DNA from: DYQY01 sp964643725
GTDB lineage: Bacteria; Margulisbacteria; Riflemargulisbacteria; GWF2-35-9; DYQY01
Length of the DNA: 64,000 nucleotides
Direction of reading: 5' to 3'
NCBI GenBank assembly: GCA_964643725.1
Contig: CAZXTL010000003.1
Span: 62,001 to 126,000, forward strand
Part shown: positions 43,765-51,199 of the stretch, piece after piece
Numbering within the stretch: position 1 is the stretch's first letter
Layout: every line of letters begins with the position of its first letter
Made by a program: the position numbers and the translations under genes
The notes under the pieces: model-generated
Database searches by the model: none
What the model was told of the DNA's origin: nothing
Seen by the model: the letters and a program-made list of their open reading frames with translations, nothing else

Positions 43765-44253
43765 ATGAACATGAAAATAAATCTGAATCTGAATAAGCTA
43801 AACGGATGGCAGAGGTTGTGGGTAATTTTTACTGCTATATGGATTGTTACATTTTTGGTTTTGTCATTTTCTAATATGCCCCAAAAACCTATTTCACTTA
43901 ATTACATTCCAGTTTTGTCTGAAGAAGAAATCCTGATTGCCAATAATTCTTATAACTTGAATATTATTGAGAAATATCCTGACATAGAAGCATTGTTTAG
44001 AGCTAAGAATATATTTAAAAAACATTATTCATTACAAGACATTTCTACATTACAGAGGGACTTTCCATTATTGTCAGAATGTATAAAGAGACAAGAAAAC
44101 ATAATTACAATTGAAGAATCTTTCTATAAGAGTAGAAACGAATGGCTTATATTTGGCTTATTTCTGCTTATATTGCCTCCATTATTTTTATATTTTGCAG
44201 GGTTAAGTTTTGCATGGGTTCTTCAAGGATTTAAAAAGAAAGAAAAGGAGTAG
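43765..44253 (+). CDS. Two-TM membrane protein, NGWQRLW family
   Basis: About 162 residues. LNGWQRLWV opens a first transmembrane helix (residues 13-40), a soluble helical loop follows, and a second helix ends GLSFAWVLQGFKKK. The protein at 44578 has the same bracket (LNGWQRLWV... GLSIAWIIKGFK) with a different loop, so they are paralogues. ATG 43765 is preceded by AAGGAG with only 4 nt; ATG 43771 is an alternative. Function unknown. Confidence 0.65.
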   Translation: MNMKINLNLNKLNGWQRLWVIFTAIWIVTFLVLSFSNMPQKPISLNYIPVLSEEEILIANNSYNLNIIEKYPDIEALFRAKNIFKKHYSLQDISTLQRDFPLLSECIKRQENIITIEESFYKSRNEWLIFGLFLLILPPLFLYFAGLSFAWVLQGFKKKEKE

Positions 44254-44258
44254 TTATT

Positions 44259-44564
44259 ATGAAAAAGTCACTGTCTGTATTGGTTTTATTCTTGTTTCTA
44301 GGCATCGGTTATTCAAAAGAACTTTCATTTACCGAAAAGTACTCAACAAAGAATATGACGCTTGAAAAAGTTTTCTATAAGTCTGGGAAAGAAATTGCTA
44401 GTCAGACTATAAGTGGTGGGAAATTTATTAATCAAAAGGGGAAAATTCCTGATGGGATATATACACTTGGAATACCTTTAAATGTTGGTAAATATAAGGT
44501 ATCCGAGATTAAAGCGTATGAGGTTTATAAGGATGGTCAGTTAATTTTCAGACAGAATGAATAA
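44259..44564 (+). CDS. Small exported protein
   Basis: 101 residues with a typical Sec signal peptide (KKSLSVLVLFLFLGIGYS, cleavage near 19-20). The mature part is beta-rich with repeated Lys/Gly (YKSGKEIASQTISGGKF, GKYKVSEIKAYEVYKDG). It lies between the two NGWQRLW paralogues with 5-bp and 13-bp gaps, so it is probably co-expressed and acts at their periplasmic side. The family is not known. Confidence 0.65.
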   Translation: MKKSLSVLVLFLFLGIGYSKELSFTEKYSTKNMTLEKVFYKSGKEIASQTISGGKFINQKGKIPDGIYTLGIPLNVGKYKVSEIKAYEVYKDGQLIFRQNE

Positions 44565-44577
44565 TAGGAGGTTTTTA

Positions 44578-45243
44578 ATGAACACAAATCTGAATGTATT
44601 AAACGGATGGCAACGATTGTGGGTAAGTATTTCTATTGTGTGGATAATTTTTTTTGTGACTATTTTTTTGTTTTTATTGAATGATAGTAAGCCTAGCTCC
44701 TTTACTGGTATAACTCCCATAACAAAAAAGGCTCTTGATGTATATTTAAAATCTCCTTGGTATAGTAAGAATGCCAAAGATTTTGAAAAGTATAAGAAAA
44801 TGTATGATAAGGAAATATCTGAAATTGATAATAACAAACCATTAAATAATTATTTCTTATCATTAGTTCCTGATGATAAAGCAGGAAAAGTGATTGCATA
44901 TGCTTTAGGTTCTGAGAATTATTTTTATATTGCAAATTCATTGGGAAATTATGAAAGTATTTTATCTTCTATTCAGCATCAATATAATAAAAATAAAAAA
45001 GATAAGGAATTCATGAAGTCTCTCAAAGGATTTGAAATACACATGATAGAGGATGATATATTAAATGCAAAGAGTTTCATGGAGAATCTCAATAATTTCT
45101 ATTGTAGTTATGAGGAGCAACATAGGACAGAATATAAGAGAGAATTATTTTTATTATTTTTGGTTTCGTTTATTCCCCCAATCATTTTGTATTTAATTGG
45201 TCTTTCAATAGCTTGGATAATAAAAGGGTTTAAAAATAAATGA
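44578..45243 (+). CDS. Two-TM membrane protein, NGWQRLW family
   Basis: About 221 residues. The frame opens at 44557, but AGGAGG is 7 nt before the ATG at 44578, giving MNTNLNVLNGWQRLWV as the start. Two transmembrane helices bracket a 130-residue polar loop; the C-terminus LIGLSIAWIIKGFK matches the paralogue at 43765. The loop has no recognised domain. It overlaps the truncated recombinase gene by 4 bp. Confidence 0.65.
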   Translation: MNTNLNVLNGWQRLWVSISIVWIIFFVTIFLFLLNDSKPSSFTGITPITKKALDVYLKSPWYSKNAKDFEKYKKMYDKEISEIDNNKPLNNYFLSLVPDDKAGKVIAYALGSENYFYIANSLGNYESILSSIQHQYNKNKKDKEFMKSLKGFEIHMIEDDILNAKSFMENLNNFYCSYEEQHRTEYKRELFLLFLVSFIPPIILYLIGLSIAWIIKGFKNK

Positions 45244-45446
45244 CAAAATCAATTCTCTACGCTCGTGTCTCTTCCAAAGAACAAGAACAAGAAGGTTTTT
45301 CTATTCCTTCACAAGAAAATTTACCTATACTTTTAACCAATATATATCAATCATTAGAAGATGCAAAGGCATTCTTAGGTGATGTTAAGAGCATAAGTTC
45401 ATTATTTGTTGAGTTTCAAAAGTATCTATATGCGGAAGTAGCGTAA
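45240..45446 (+). CDS. Truncated serine recombinase N-terminus with foreign tail
   Basis: 68 residues. The first 25 (SILYARVSSKEQEQEGFSI) are unmistakably the start of a large serine recombinase, including the RVS catalytic serine, but the catalytic domain then breaks off and an unrelated 43-residue helical tail follows. It cannot be an active recombinase. The stop codon is immediately followed by the next ATG, and the start overlaps the upstream gene, so it is still in an operon. Confidence 0.65.
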   Translation: MTKSILYARVSSKEQEQEGFSIPSQENLPILLTNIYQSLEDAKAFLGDVKSISSLFVEFQKYLYAEVA

Positions 45447-46118
45447 ATGTCTAATGAAAACCTTGTTGAAATCTTTCTTCAACCATTGAGTTATGGGGAA
45501 TTGGGTGACCTCGTAAAAAATAATGCAGAGTGCCAACGTTTACTAATGCTCATATGCGATGGAGATGTTTCAGGAATTTCAGATATAGAATCTAGGGTTG
45601 ATAAGCTTGAATCGTTTCGTCAGACACTTCAGTATGTGCCTACAGGATTAGAAATATTAACAAAACTAACCTGGCCTATACGAAATGCTATTATTAGCTA
45701 TTTATTGGGTAATTTTTTAGGCACAATAGCCCAATGTGGCATGGTTGCTGAAATGACTACAATATTAATCTTCGAAATTGCTGAAAAAAGTATTGGGAAT
45801 GAGCCTATGAATGAGGCACAACAAATTAAAATATTTGGTACGCAATTTGAAAAACTGGGTCAGGAAAGACGCATCGGTGTATTAAAAGCATTTAAGCTCA
45901 TTGATGATAATGTCGAAAGGTTATTTAATTCGATAAAAAACACACGAAGACAGTACCTTCATTTTTATTCAAAAAGTCACGACAAATTGCCTGATGATGC
46001 AAACTTGATAATTAGAAATACTTTAGAAATATTGAGTATAGTAATCGGACAGGGTATCCAAGACGGCAGACTAATTATTAACCCATCATTGATAAAAAAG
46101 ATTAATAGTAACAAATAA
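45447..46118 (+). CDS. Putative HEPN-like domain protein
   Basis: 223 residues. The region NTRRQYLHFYSKSH contains an R-x4-H motif in the helical context of HEPN ribonuclease folds, followed by a final helix (LIIRNTLEILSIVIG). An earlier segment with AQCGMVAEMTTILIFEIAEK is also helical and family-like. HEPN proteins often cleave RNA in defence or toxin systems. It is the last gene before the right att site. The assignment rests on a short motif and is tentative. Confidence 0.4.
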   Translation: MSNENLVEIFLQPLSYGELGDLVKNNAECQRLLMLICDGDVSGISDIESRVDKLESFRQTLQYVPTGLEILTKLTWPIRNAIISYLLGNFLGTIAQCGMVAEMTTILIFEIAEKSIGNEPMNEAQQIKIFGTQFEKLGQERRIGVLKAFKLIDDNVERLFNSIKNTRRQYLHFYSKSHDKLPDDANLIIRNTLEILSIVIGQGIQDGRLIINPSLIKKINSNK

Positions 46119-46161
46119 AGATAGCAACACTACTAAACTTTTCCTGTCTATATACCAAACT

Positions 46162-46181
46162 GTTACCAATGTGTTACCAAA
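46162..46181 (+). repeat. Terminal 20-bp repeat, right end
   Basis: GTTACCAATGTGTTACCAAA, identical to 33761-33780. It begins 65 bp before the CCA end of tRNA-Asp (46227), exactly the spacing found in the old scar (33306 to 33371). Confidence 0.65.
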
Positions 46182-46224
46182 TCGTTAAATTGAAAATTGG
46201 GGAATCGCCAGAACCCTTATAGAT

Positions 46225-46271
46225 AATGGCGGGGACGAACGGGCTCGAACCGTCGACCTCCTGCGTGACAG
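46225..46271 (+). repeat. attR: right attachment repeat
   Basis: 47 bp identical to 33618-33664; covers the 3' half of the intact tRNA-Asp gene on the minus strand. Confidence 0.92.
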
Positions 46272-46303
46272 GCAGGCGCTCTAACCAGCTGAGCTACGCC
46301 CCC
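46227..46303 (-). tRNA. tRNA-Asp (GTC)
   Basis: 77 nt with encoded CCA. Acceptor GGGGGCG pairs with CGTCCCC (one G-T), the D-arm AGCTCAGCTGGTTAGAGC and T-arm GGTTCGAGCC are present, and the anticodon loop CTGTCAC gives GTC. Its 3' half is supplied by the integrated element. Confidence 0.97.
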
Positions 46304-46363
46304 GACTAAGGTATATTATATTTTAAAATGATTAAAAAACAAATTAAAATATAGGTTTTTAAA

Positions 46364-46439
46364 TGGTGACCCGCCCGGGAGTCGAACCCGGGACACCTTG
46401 ATTAAAAGTCAAGTGCTCTACCAACTGAGCTAGCGGATC
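46364..46439 (-). tRNA. tRNA-Lys (TTT)
   Basis: 76 nt with encoded CCA. Acceptor GATCCGC pairs with GCGGGTC; anticodon loop CTTTTAA gives TTT; the T-arm GGGTTCGACTCC is standard. 60 bp upstream of tRNA-Asp on the same strand, so probably one transcript. Twelve bases of its 5' end (AGCTAGCGGATC) recur at 46518-46529. Confidence 0.97.
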
Positions 46440-46500
46440 TAAAAAAAATACAATTTACCGAGCCAACAATGTGGCTTAAAAAACAATAACAACTATACGC

Positions 46501-46614
46501 CTTGTCCCCAATGGGGAAGCTAGCGGATCATTAAATGGATCAATAAATAAAATATACAAAAACCCAAGACACATGGTCTTTTCTTAAATCATTGTTAAAA
46601 CCTGCAATGGCAGG
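46501..46614. repeat. Cluster of short hairpins upstream of tRNA-Lys
   Basis: TCCCC-AAT-GGGGA (46505-46517), AAGAC-ACATG-GTCTT (46566-46580) and CCTGC-AATG-GCAGG (46601-46614). The middle one, with flanking A/T runs, could end the minus-strand COX24-like transcript. No gene seen between 46440 and 46632. Confidence 0.4.
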
Positions 46615-46632
46615 AACGGAATTCGGATAAAA

Positions 46633-46704
46633 CTAGGTTGTTCCGTACTTTTTCCTTTTATGTTTTCTCATTTTTTTACGTCGTTTTTTGAGTACGCTAC
46701 CCAT
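46633..46704 (-). CDS. AURKAIP1/COX24-domain mini-protein
   Basis: 23 residues, MGSVLKKRRKKMRKHKRKKY plus three more, with AGGAG 5 nt before the ATG. The pattern matches the COX24/AURKAIP1 C-terminal domain found as tiny Lys/Arg-rich proteins in many bacteria, thought to bind the small ribosomal subunit. It is somewhat shorter than usual. Its position upstream of the two tRNA genes on the same strand suits a translation role. Confidence 0.75.
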   Translation of the reverse strand: MGSVLKKRRKKMRKHKRKKYGTT

Positions 46705-46867
46705 AGAAACTCCTTATATTGTCTGTATATCAGAACTTTTACCCTGATTTTAGGCTAGATAATTATACTTGCTTTAGAGGATATGCTCAAGCGATTATTT
46801 GGCTATGTTTTCATAAACACTGACAAAAGCAAAAAATGAATGCTAAAATTCAAAACAGGGAAGAAAT

Positions 46868-47722
46868 ATGTCACGATATATACTAATAATATTTTTAATA
46901 TGTTTTGCTTATTCTGCTACATTTCAGGATGGCTATAACAACTTTGTTAGAGGTGAATACAAACAAGCAATTGATGTTTTCTCAGTATTGCTTGCGCAAA
47001 AACCAAATGACTACAAAACAACTCTTTGGTTGGGTAAATCATATTTTTACTTAGGCGATCAAAAGAAGGCCATAGAAACGCTAATTAAAGCTACAAAGTT
47101 AAAGCCTAATGACACTGAAGCTAAAGAGCTATTGGATCAAGTAGAGTACATTAAAGAAAACAAAAAAGTAGCAGAAGCTAATTATCATAAAGGTTATTTT
47201 TCTTTTATGAAATCTGATTATGCAACGGCTAAGGAATATTATTGGCAGGCGATTCTTCTTGATTCAGAGGTTTCCAAATATCACTTGTGGCATCTTCGCT
47301 CACTAATTGGTCTAGGTGAACTTAATAAGGCTAGGGCAGAGTTAGAATATGCTGAAAATATTAAACCCTATGACAATGCTTACTCTATATTGAAAAGTGA
47401 AGACCTTAGGACTGTAACACCAGATAAAGATTATTATGATCTATTGGTTAGTTTAAAAGAGAAGAAAATTTCAAAAGAAATAAAGATAATTAATAAAGTT
47501 GATCAACCAAGTTCTGTTCAACAGCCTAAAACAATAATAAAGAATATAGATACTCCTGCTGTTAAACCTACCCAGGTCACTTCAAATAAAAAGATAATAG
47601 ACGTGATTTTATCTAAGAATGAAGAGTATTTAACCCAGATACCTACACTTAATTCAGAGCAACTAAGAAAAGAGTCAACTGCTTTTCAAGGCAGCACAAC
47701 AAAAACTAAACATTCTTTTTGA
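46868..47722 (+). CDS. Exported TPR protein
   Basis: 284 residues. A Sec-type signal peptide (SRYILIIFLICFAYSA) is followed by TPR repeats between residues 20 and 180 (FVRGEYKQAIDVFSVLLAQKPND, LWLGKSYFYLGDQKKAIETLIKATKLKPND, GYFSFMKSDYATAKEYYWQAILLD). The C-terminal 90 residues are polar and probably unstructured. GGGAAG precedes the ATG. First of three envelope genes with the CsgG-like lipoprotein and the FliF/FliG-like protein, 58 and 30 bp apart, suggesting a periplasmic assembly or scaffold role. Confidence 0.8.
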   Translation: MSRYILIIFLICFAYSATFQDGYNNFVRGEYKQAIDVFSVLLAQKPNDYKTTLWLGKSYFYLGDQKKAIETLIKATKLKPNDTEAKELLDQVEYIKENKKVAEANYHKGYFSFMKSDYATAKEYYWQAILLDSEVSKYHLWHLRSLIGLGELNKARAELEYAENIKPYDNAYSILKSEDLRTVTPDKDYYDLLVSLKEKKISKEIKIINKVDQPSSVQQPKTIIKNIDTPAVKPTQVTSNKKIIDVILSKNEEYLTQIPTLNSEQLRKESTAFQGSTTKTKHSF

Positions 47723-47780
47723 GTAAGATATTGACGATAGGCTTTTATGTTATCACAATTAGATATAGTCGGGGGTTAGT

Positions 47781-48962
47781 ATGAGAAAAATTATATTATT
47801 ATTTTTTGCTGTGTCATTATTATTTTTATTTACCGGTTGTCAGGAAATGGAAAATTTAAATGCTCAACTAGATCAAACATTTGTTGATGGCGTAATGACT
47901 AATTTGCAGATTAAAAAAAATATTGAAAATGTAATCCCATCAGGAAGTTCTATTTATTTATATAATATGGATGAACCAAAAGACGATGATTGGGCAACCT
48001 TCCTTGATAGTAAGCTTTCAGACCAGTTAGCCAGTTCCAACTTTATGCTATTAGAGAGAAACCCTAAGTATGTCGACAAAATGCTACAAGAAAGAACAAA
48101 CAAAAGTTTTTCTGTTTATTATGAGGAAACAAAATTGTCCCAGTTGATAAATAAGATTAGCGTTAAAGATATTAGTGTTAATGACCTATTAAATGAAGAG
48201 ATTATGAAGTTTTTTGAAAAGGATAGGAATAATATATATCTTATTCCTACTCATTTAAAGCCAGCTGATTATATGATCTCTTATCGTATTCTTGAAGCAC
48301 AGCTTAACTATTCTTATCATGAGTCACCTTGGTTAGTTAGTTTCTATAATAGTACCTTAGGTGCTTTTGGTAATTTTGTTAACAGTGCGGTAAGAGAGAC
48401 AGACCATACTATAAATGTAAACAGAAAAGGTAATATTAAATTACAACTTAATGTTACAAACACAAAAACAGGTGAGATTATTTATGCAAAGAACTTAGAA
48501 AGTTTATATAGTGATACATTTAAAGGCGATGACCGTTTATCCTATCAGGATTTTACTTATTATTTTATTTCTCCTCTAAAGAAAAAATCTATAGTCGACA
48601 AAGGCCAAAACATTCTTTCTGTCGGATACAAGTTTCAAGGTATGACTTCACATTTAGTGCATATTAATTATGATATGATATCAAACACTTGGGTTTCTAT
48701 TTATTATGATCAAGATTTTCTAGCAAATGCTTCTTATTTCGGATTTAAATATGGGATTCCTTTACAAGCTGGGACTACTTCAGCATTTATTCCTTTTATT
48801 GGTTTTTCATACGGCGACACAACAGCCCTTAAGTACGGATTTGATGTTTATTATCGGTTATTTAATCTTATTCAGTTAGGGTACACGGTAGAGAATAATA
48901 AGAGTGGAGATATTCTTACTAACGGAGATAAGTCTATAACAATAAAATGGCTGTTAGATTAG
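47781..48962 (+). CDS. CsgG/FlgO-like lipoprotein
   Basis: 393 residues. The lipobox FTGC places the lipidated Cys at 20. Residues 45-250 resemble a CsgG/FlgO-type domain (LDSKLSDQLASSNFMLLERNP..., KPADYMISYRILEAQL, NVTNTKTGEIIYAKNLES). The last 120 residues are strand-rich with aromatic alternation (FIPFIGFSYGDTTALKYGFDVYYRL) like an outer-membrane or surface beta domain. CsgG-like proteins form outer-membrane rings or flagellar accessory rings. Gene order links it to the FliF/FliG-like protein downstream. Confidence 0.75.
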   Translation: MRKIILLFFAVSLLFLFTGCQEMENLNAQLDQTFVDGVMTNLQIKKNIENVIPSGSSIYLYNMDEPKDDDWATFLDSKLSDQLASSNFMLLERNPKYVDKMLQERTNKSFSVYYEETKLSQLINKISVKDISVNDLLNEEIMKFFEKDRNNIYLIPTHLKPADYMISYRILEAQLNYSYHESPWLVSFYNSTLGAFGNFVNSAVRETDHTINVNRKGNIKLQLNVTNTKTGEIIYAKNLESLYSDTFKGDDRLSYQDFTYYFISPLKKKSIVDKGQNILSVGYKFQGMTSHLVHINYDMISNTWVSIYYDQDFLANASYFGFKYGIPLQAGTTSAFIPFIGFSYGDTTALKYGFDVYYRLFNLIQLGYTVENNKSGDILTNGDKSITIKWLLD

Positions 48963-48992
48963 CCTTATCGCAGATATAATAGGGGTATCGTC

Positions 48993-50642
48993 ATGAATAT
49001 AATTCGAGATACTTTGATGAAAAATATCATAAAACTCACAATCACTTTTTGTGTAATATTTTCGTTTTCCTTTACGGAGGAGCCTGTTCAACTATCTTTT
49101 GACGGTTCTGCTGCTGTTATTACTTACCAACAAACCAAGAATCGTGAGATACAAAACTTGCTAGATAGAGTCTATGGTGTTGAGCGGGTGATGGTGGATA
49201 TTAAAGTTAGTGTAATTAAAAAAGAGGAAGTTCTTTCGCAGCCAACAAATTTGTTGTTACCTGGGGTTCCTTCTCAACTAATTGAACCACCTAGAGTAGG
49301 TACTGTTTATTATCTTTCTGGCTATGCCATTAATCTTTGGATAGCTCCTGACATTAAAGATCAAGCTACAGTTGAAAAAATGATAAGAGATGTAATGGAG
49401 TTTACTAAATATCCATTAAGTACCATTGTGACTAATAGGGCTATTGATAAGATAAATAAACCTAATGACTTTTTTAATCAAGAAACAATAGATGGTATTA
49501 AGGAAATAATAAATACAATTAATTTAAGCATAAAATTGCCAGAAATTGGAGCAGCTATAAATGCTGCGGTATCTTCTAACTCGCATCTTAGTGCAAGCAT
49601 GAAGAATCAGATGGATATTAGTAACCTTATAGTAATTATTATTGGTTTTCTAGTAATTATCATTGTGGTGGTTCTATTAATCGTTGTGTTTGGAAGAGCA
49701 AAGAAAGAAGTTGCTGCTGGTGAAAAAGGTGACAAAGGAGAAGGCGAGGGTGACGGTAAAACTGCTGCTGGAGGCGCTGTGTCTGGTGGAGCAGGAGGTA
49801 GTTCAGCGACGGGAAGTGAAATGTCTATTGATGTTTCTCATAGACAAGCTGGGAGTGAAGAAGAAGAAGAAATAGGGCATACGAAGAGTGAACTTTTTAC
49901 CTTTGTAGAAGAGTCAAATATATTTAAGTTAGCTTTTATTTTGCAACAAGAAAAGCCTAAAGGTAAGTCTGCAGATATGGATGAGTATTGGCAGAATGTT
50001 GCAATTATTGTTTCTTTCTTGCCAAGTCATTTATCAAGGATAATTTTTATGAAGTATACAATAGAGGAACAATCAGAGATTATTCCGTATCTCGCATATG
50101 AGATAGATTATCCAATAGAACAGATACAGGAATTAGAAAAACAATTTAAAGAAAAGCTTGCCAATCTAGTTCTCGTTGGTGGAAAACGTTCAGTTATGCC
50201 TATATTAGATAAATTTTCCAACCAAAAGAAGAGTGAGTTAGCTAAGCAGCTAAGTGAAAAACACCCTGATGTTTTGACTGAGATTAGGGATATGATTATT
50301 CTGTTCGAAGACTTAACTATTTTACCAAAAGACGCTTTAACCAAGTTGCTTATGGAAGTAGACCCAAATATTCTTGCTTTGTGTTTTATAAATATGCCGG
50401 AAGACGATAGAAATGATATTTTTTCTGAATTATCTGAAGGTTTAAGAGCGATGATAAACGAAGTTATCGACCTTCGTAAGGATAACTATACTGAGGTTGA
50501 AGTTCAAGATGCTACAGATACGCTTATTTCAACAGCAAAAGCACTTAATCGAAAAGGAGTAATAAAACTCAACCTAACAGGTTTCGGAGAACAAGATGGC
50601 GCAATAGACCAAGTTGAGATAGATAAGCTTTTTGACGACTAG
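48993..50642 (+). CDS. FliF/YscJ-like periplasmic domain fused to FliG-like domain
   Basis: 549 residues. Signal peptide (11-28), then residues 50-155 with a ring-building pattern like the C-terminal FliF domain (QNLLDRVYGVERVMVDIKVSV, PGVPSQLIEPP, NLWIAPD). One transmembrane helix at 211-233 follows, then a Gly/Lys-rich cytoplasmic linker (240-295). Residues 300-545 read as FliG-like middle/C-terminal domains (IIVSFLPSHLSRIIFMKY, IILFEDLTILPKDALTKLLMEVD, ALCFINMPEDDRNDIFSEL). FliF and FliG are normally separate flagellar rotor proteins. AGGGG precedes the ATG by 8 nt. The FliG part is clearer than the FliF part. Confidence 0.7.
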   Translation: MNIIRDTLMKNIIKLTITFCVIFSFSFTEEPVQLSFDGSAAVITYQQTKNREIQNLLDRVYGVERVMVDIKVSVIKKEEVLSQPTNLLLPGVPSQLIEPPRVGTVYYLSGYAINLWIAPDIKDQATVEKMIRDVMEFTKYPLSTIVTNRAIDKINKPNDFFNQETIDGIKEIINTINLSIKLPEIGAAINAAVSSNSHLSASMKNQMDISNLIVIIIGFLVIIIVVVLLIVVFGRAKKEVAAGEKGDKGEGEGDGKTAAGGAVSGGAGGSSATGSEMSIDVSHRQAGSEEEEEIGHTKSELFTFVEESNIFKLAFILQQEKPKGKSADMDEYWQNVAIIVSFLPSHLSRIIFMKYTIEEQSEIIPYLAYEIDYPIEQIQELEKQFKEKLANLVLVGGKRSVMPILDKFSNQKKSELAKQLSEKHPDVLTEIRDMIILFEDLTILPKDALTKLLMEVDPNILALCFINMPEDDRNDIFSELSEGLRAMINEVIDLRKDNYTEVEVQDATDTLISTAKALNRKGVIKLNLTGFGEQDGAIDQVEIDKLFDD

Positions 50643-50663
50643 TAGTTAATTCATCATTCGGTT

Positions 50664-50705
50664 TTCACTATTTACTATTTACTATTAACGATTTACGATT
50701 AATCA
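50664..50705 (+). repeat. Heptanucleotide tandem repeat
   Basis: Six 7-bp units: TTCACTA, TTTACTA, TTTACTA, TTAACGA, TTTACGA, TTAATCA, filling much of the gap before ispF. Inverted relative of the array at 18312-18346. Confidence 0.75.
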
Positions 50706-50728
50706 ATAATATTAGTTAGGAGATAAAG

Positions 50729-51199
50729 TTGATAAGAATAGGTAATGGTTTTGATGTGCACGAGTTTAAAGAAGACAGAGACCTCATTATTGGTGGTGTT
50801 AAAATAGACTATCCCTTAGGTCTTTATGGCCATAGTGATGCAGATGTTCTAACCCATGCAGTTATGGATGCTTTGCTTGGTGCAGCAGGTAAAGGTGATA
50901 TCGGTAGACATTTCCCAGATACAGATAAGCAATACAAAGGCATTTCTAGTCTTATATTACTTAAGAAAGTTGTGAGCATAATTTCTCCATACCTTGTAAA
51001 CAATATTGATGTAACCATCATTGCTCAGGAACCCAAAATGGCTCCTTTTATTCCTCAGATGGAGAAGAATTTATCAGACATAATTGGAGTTTCGTTAGAT
51101 CAGATTAATATCAAAGCAACAACAACTGAAAAACTTGGATTCACTGGCAGAAAGGAAGGTATTGCTGTTTTAGCTTCTGCCACCTTAACAAATGATTAA
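50729..51199 (+). CDS. ispF: 2-C-methyl-D-erythritol 2,4-cyclodiphosphate synthase
   Basis: 156 residues, full IspF. Start TTG with AGGAG 7 nt upstream, giving IRIGNGFDVHEF with the zinc ligands Asp8 and His10; HSDADVLTHAVMDALLGAAGKGDIG and the C-terminal KATTTEKLGFTGRKEGIA are diagnostic. It makes the cyclic diphosphate of the MEP isoprenoid pathway. It overlaps cysS by 8 bp, a common pairing. Confidence 0.97.
   Translation: MIRIGNGFDVHEFKEDRDLIIGGVKIDYPLGLYGHSDADVLTHAVMDALLGAAGKGDIGRHFPDTDKQYKGISSLILLKKVVSIISPYLVNNIDVTIIAQEPKMAPFIPQMEKNLSDIIGVSLDQINIKATTTEKLGFTGRKEGIAVLASATLTND

Larger units (their letters stand above)
33618..46271 (+). mobile_element. 12.6 kb integrative element in tRNA-Asp
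   Basis: Bounded by a 47-bp direct repeat, the right copy lying in an intact tRNA-Asp whose 3' end was restored by the element. A 20-bp repeat (GTTACCAATGTGTTACCAAA) lies inside each end (33761-33780 and 46162-46181), suiting integrase arm sites. It encodes a tyrosine integrase, XRE regulators, excisionase-like HTH proteins and a Prim-Pol/AAA replication protein, but no relaxase, portal, capsid or terminase was seen. It is therefore an IME or a phage-satellite-like island rather than a conjugative element or full prophage. Confidence 0.9.
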
